This document shows, in pieces, positions 5,031 to 5,428 of a stretch of DNA of 5,428 nucleotides. The notes under the pieces are model-generated. The model ran no database searches. It saw nothing but the letters and a program-made list of their open reading frames with translations, and was not told the origin of the DNA. Source of the stretch: Microcaldota archaeon (lineage in GTDB: Archaea > Micrarchaeota > Micrarchaeia > Micrarchaeales > CABMGC01). Where the stretch lies: positions 1 through 5,428 of the forward strand of contig JASHXR010000068.1 in the NCBI GenBank assembly GCA_030043435.1, given 5' to 3'. How positions within the stretch are numbered: the first letter of the stretch is position 1; each line of letters begins with the position of its first letter. The translations under genes were made by a program, and so were the position numbers.

Positions 5031-5428
5031 CTACCTCGCTCTCTTGGCTATGCGCTCTCCCTCAGTCCTCTTCTTCACCGCATAGCTATCGGTGCTGTTC
5101 GCAGCTGCGAGCACAAGCTCGTGCGCAAGCGCGTCGCCGAGGGGCCTGCGGTTCTTGAACGCGCCTATCAGCGCGGCGAGGGCGATGTTCTTCAGGGCCA
5201 CGCCTATCCTCCGCTGCGTGCTTATCCCTACAGCGATGTTGTAGCTTATGCCCCCGTATCTTACCCTTGTAGTGTCCTCGACCGGGGCTGCGTTCTGTAT
5301 CGCATCGATGAGCACCTGGAGCGGGTTCTTCCCGGTCTCCTTCTTCACCTGCGCGAAAGCCGACTCGACTGCATGCATTACCTTGATCTTCTTGCCCTGC
5401 AGCCTCCCTCCTGTCCTTATGACCTTGC
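5031..5428 (-). CDS. rpsG: Ribosomal protein uS7 (partial, N-terminus outside the window)
   Basis: The visible 131 residues are the C-terminal two thirds of small-subunit protein uS7, which binds the 3' domain of 16S rRNA, starts assembly of the 30S head and lines the exit site. Reading begins mid-gene at KVIRTGGRLQGKKIKV, with no start codon expected here. Family signatures are KKETGKNPLQVLIDAIQNAAP, TRVRYGGI, the arginine pair in QRRIGVAL, and ELVLAAANSTDSYAVKKR, followed by the archaeal C-terminus ERIAKRAR. Archaeal uS7 is usually about 190-215 residues, so 60-80 residues are missing upstream. The next gene, EF-2, begins 4 bases past its TAG. This is the standard str-operon order uS12, uS7, EF-2, so uS12 is expected just beyond the window. 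Confidence 0.97.
   Translation of the reverse strand, partial: KVIRTGGRLQGKKIKVMHAVESAFAQVKKETGKNPLQVLIDAIQNAAPVEDTTRVRYGGISYNIAVGISTQRRIGVALKNIALAALIGAFKNRRPLGDALAHELVLAAANSTDSYAVKKRTEGERIAKRAR
5033..5037 (-). promoter_or_regulatory. Shine-Dalgarno sequence deciding the EF-2 GTG start
   Basis: GAGGT on the minus strand overlaps the first base of the uS7 TAG stop and sits 6 bases before the GTG at 5026. It matches the anti-SD tail of archaeal 16S rRNA. It supports the GTG over the in-frame ATG at codon 15. Confidence 0.7.

Noticed and set aside
1..5428. CRISPR arrays, insertion sequences or long direct repeats
   Set aside because: No regularly spaced repeats, transposase-like reading frames or terminal inverted repeats were seen on reading through both strands.

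Overview
The window is archaeal, and every gene I can support reads on the minus strand. Three things point to Archaea: an archaeal-type EF-2 with a diphthamide-site motif directly behind ribosomal protein uS7, TATA-like boxes about 25-34 bases upstream of start codons, and Shine-Dalgarno sequences of the GAGGT type. The EF-2 P-loop reads AHVHHGKT where nearly all family members have AHVDHGKT or AHIDHGKT. Together with the switch I sequence RRMTIK, this suggests a DPANN-like lineage, possibly a Micrarchaeota (ARMAN) relative. That placement is an inference and was not tested by phylogeny.

Layout in transcription order, from high to low coordinates. (1) 5428-2804: the end of a str-type translation operon, with uS7 (5' end outside the window) followed after 4 bases by EF-2, which starts at a GTG. 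(2) 2803-2515: an A+T-rich stretch with no intact gene. It begins with a hairpin and a 25-base sequence resembling the T-loop and 3' acceptor strand of a tRNA. Two short open segments in different frames follow, and the second resembles a tyrosine-recombinase fragment. I read this as a decayed integration site, with moderate to low confidence. (3) 2514-2040: a small two-gene module, an antitoxin-like protein followed by a RelE-superfamily toxin, with its own TATA-like box. (4) 2034-1: a respiratory operon. A strong TATA box with an inverted repeat just upstream precedes a 215-residue seven-helix membrane protein of unknown family. After 4 bases comes subunit I of a cytochrome bd-type oxidase (CydA/CioA), which is complete except for its extreme C-terminus.

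The uS7/EF-2 pair serves ribosome assembly and translocation. The bd oxidase would reduce O2 to water using quinol, suggesting at least microaerobic respiration. The membrane protein preceding cydA occupies a place where an accessory or partner subunit would be expected, but it is not CydB-like. The toxin-antitoxin pair and the integration remnant sit between these two housekeeping operons, as expected for a small island left by a past mobile element inserted behind EF-2.
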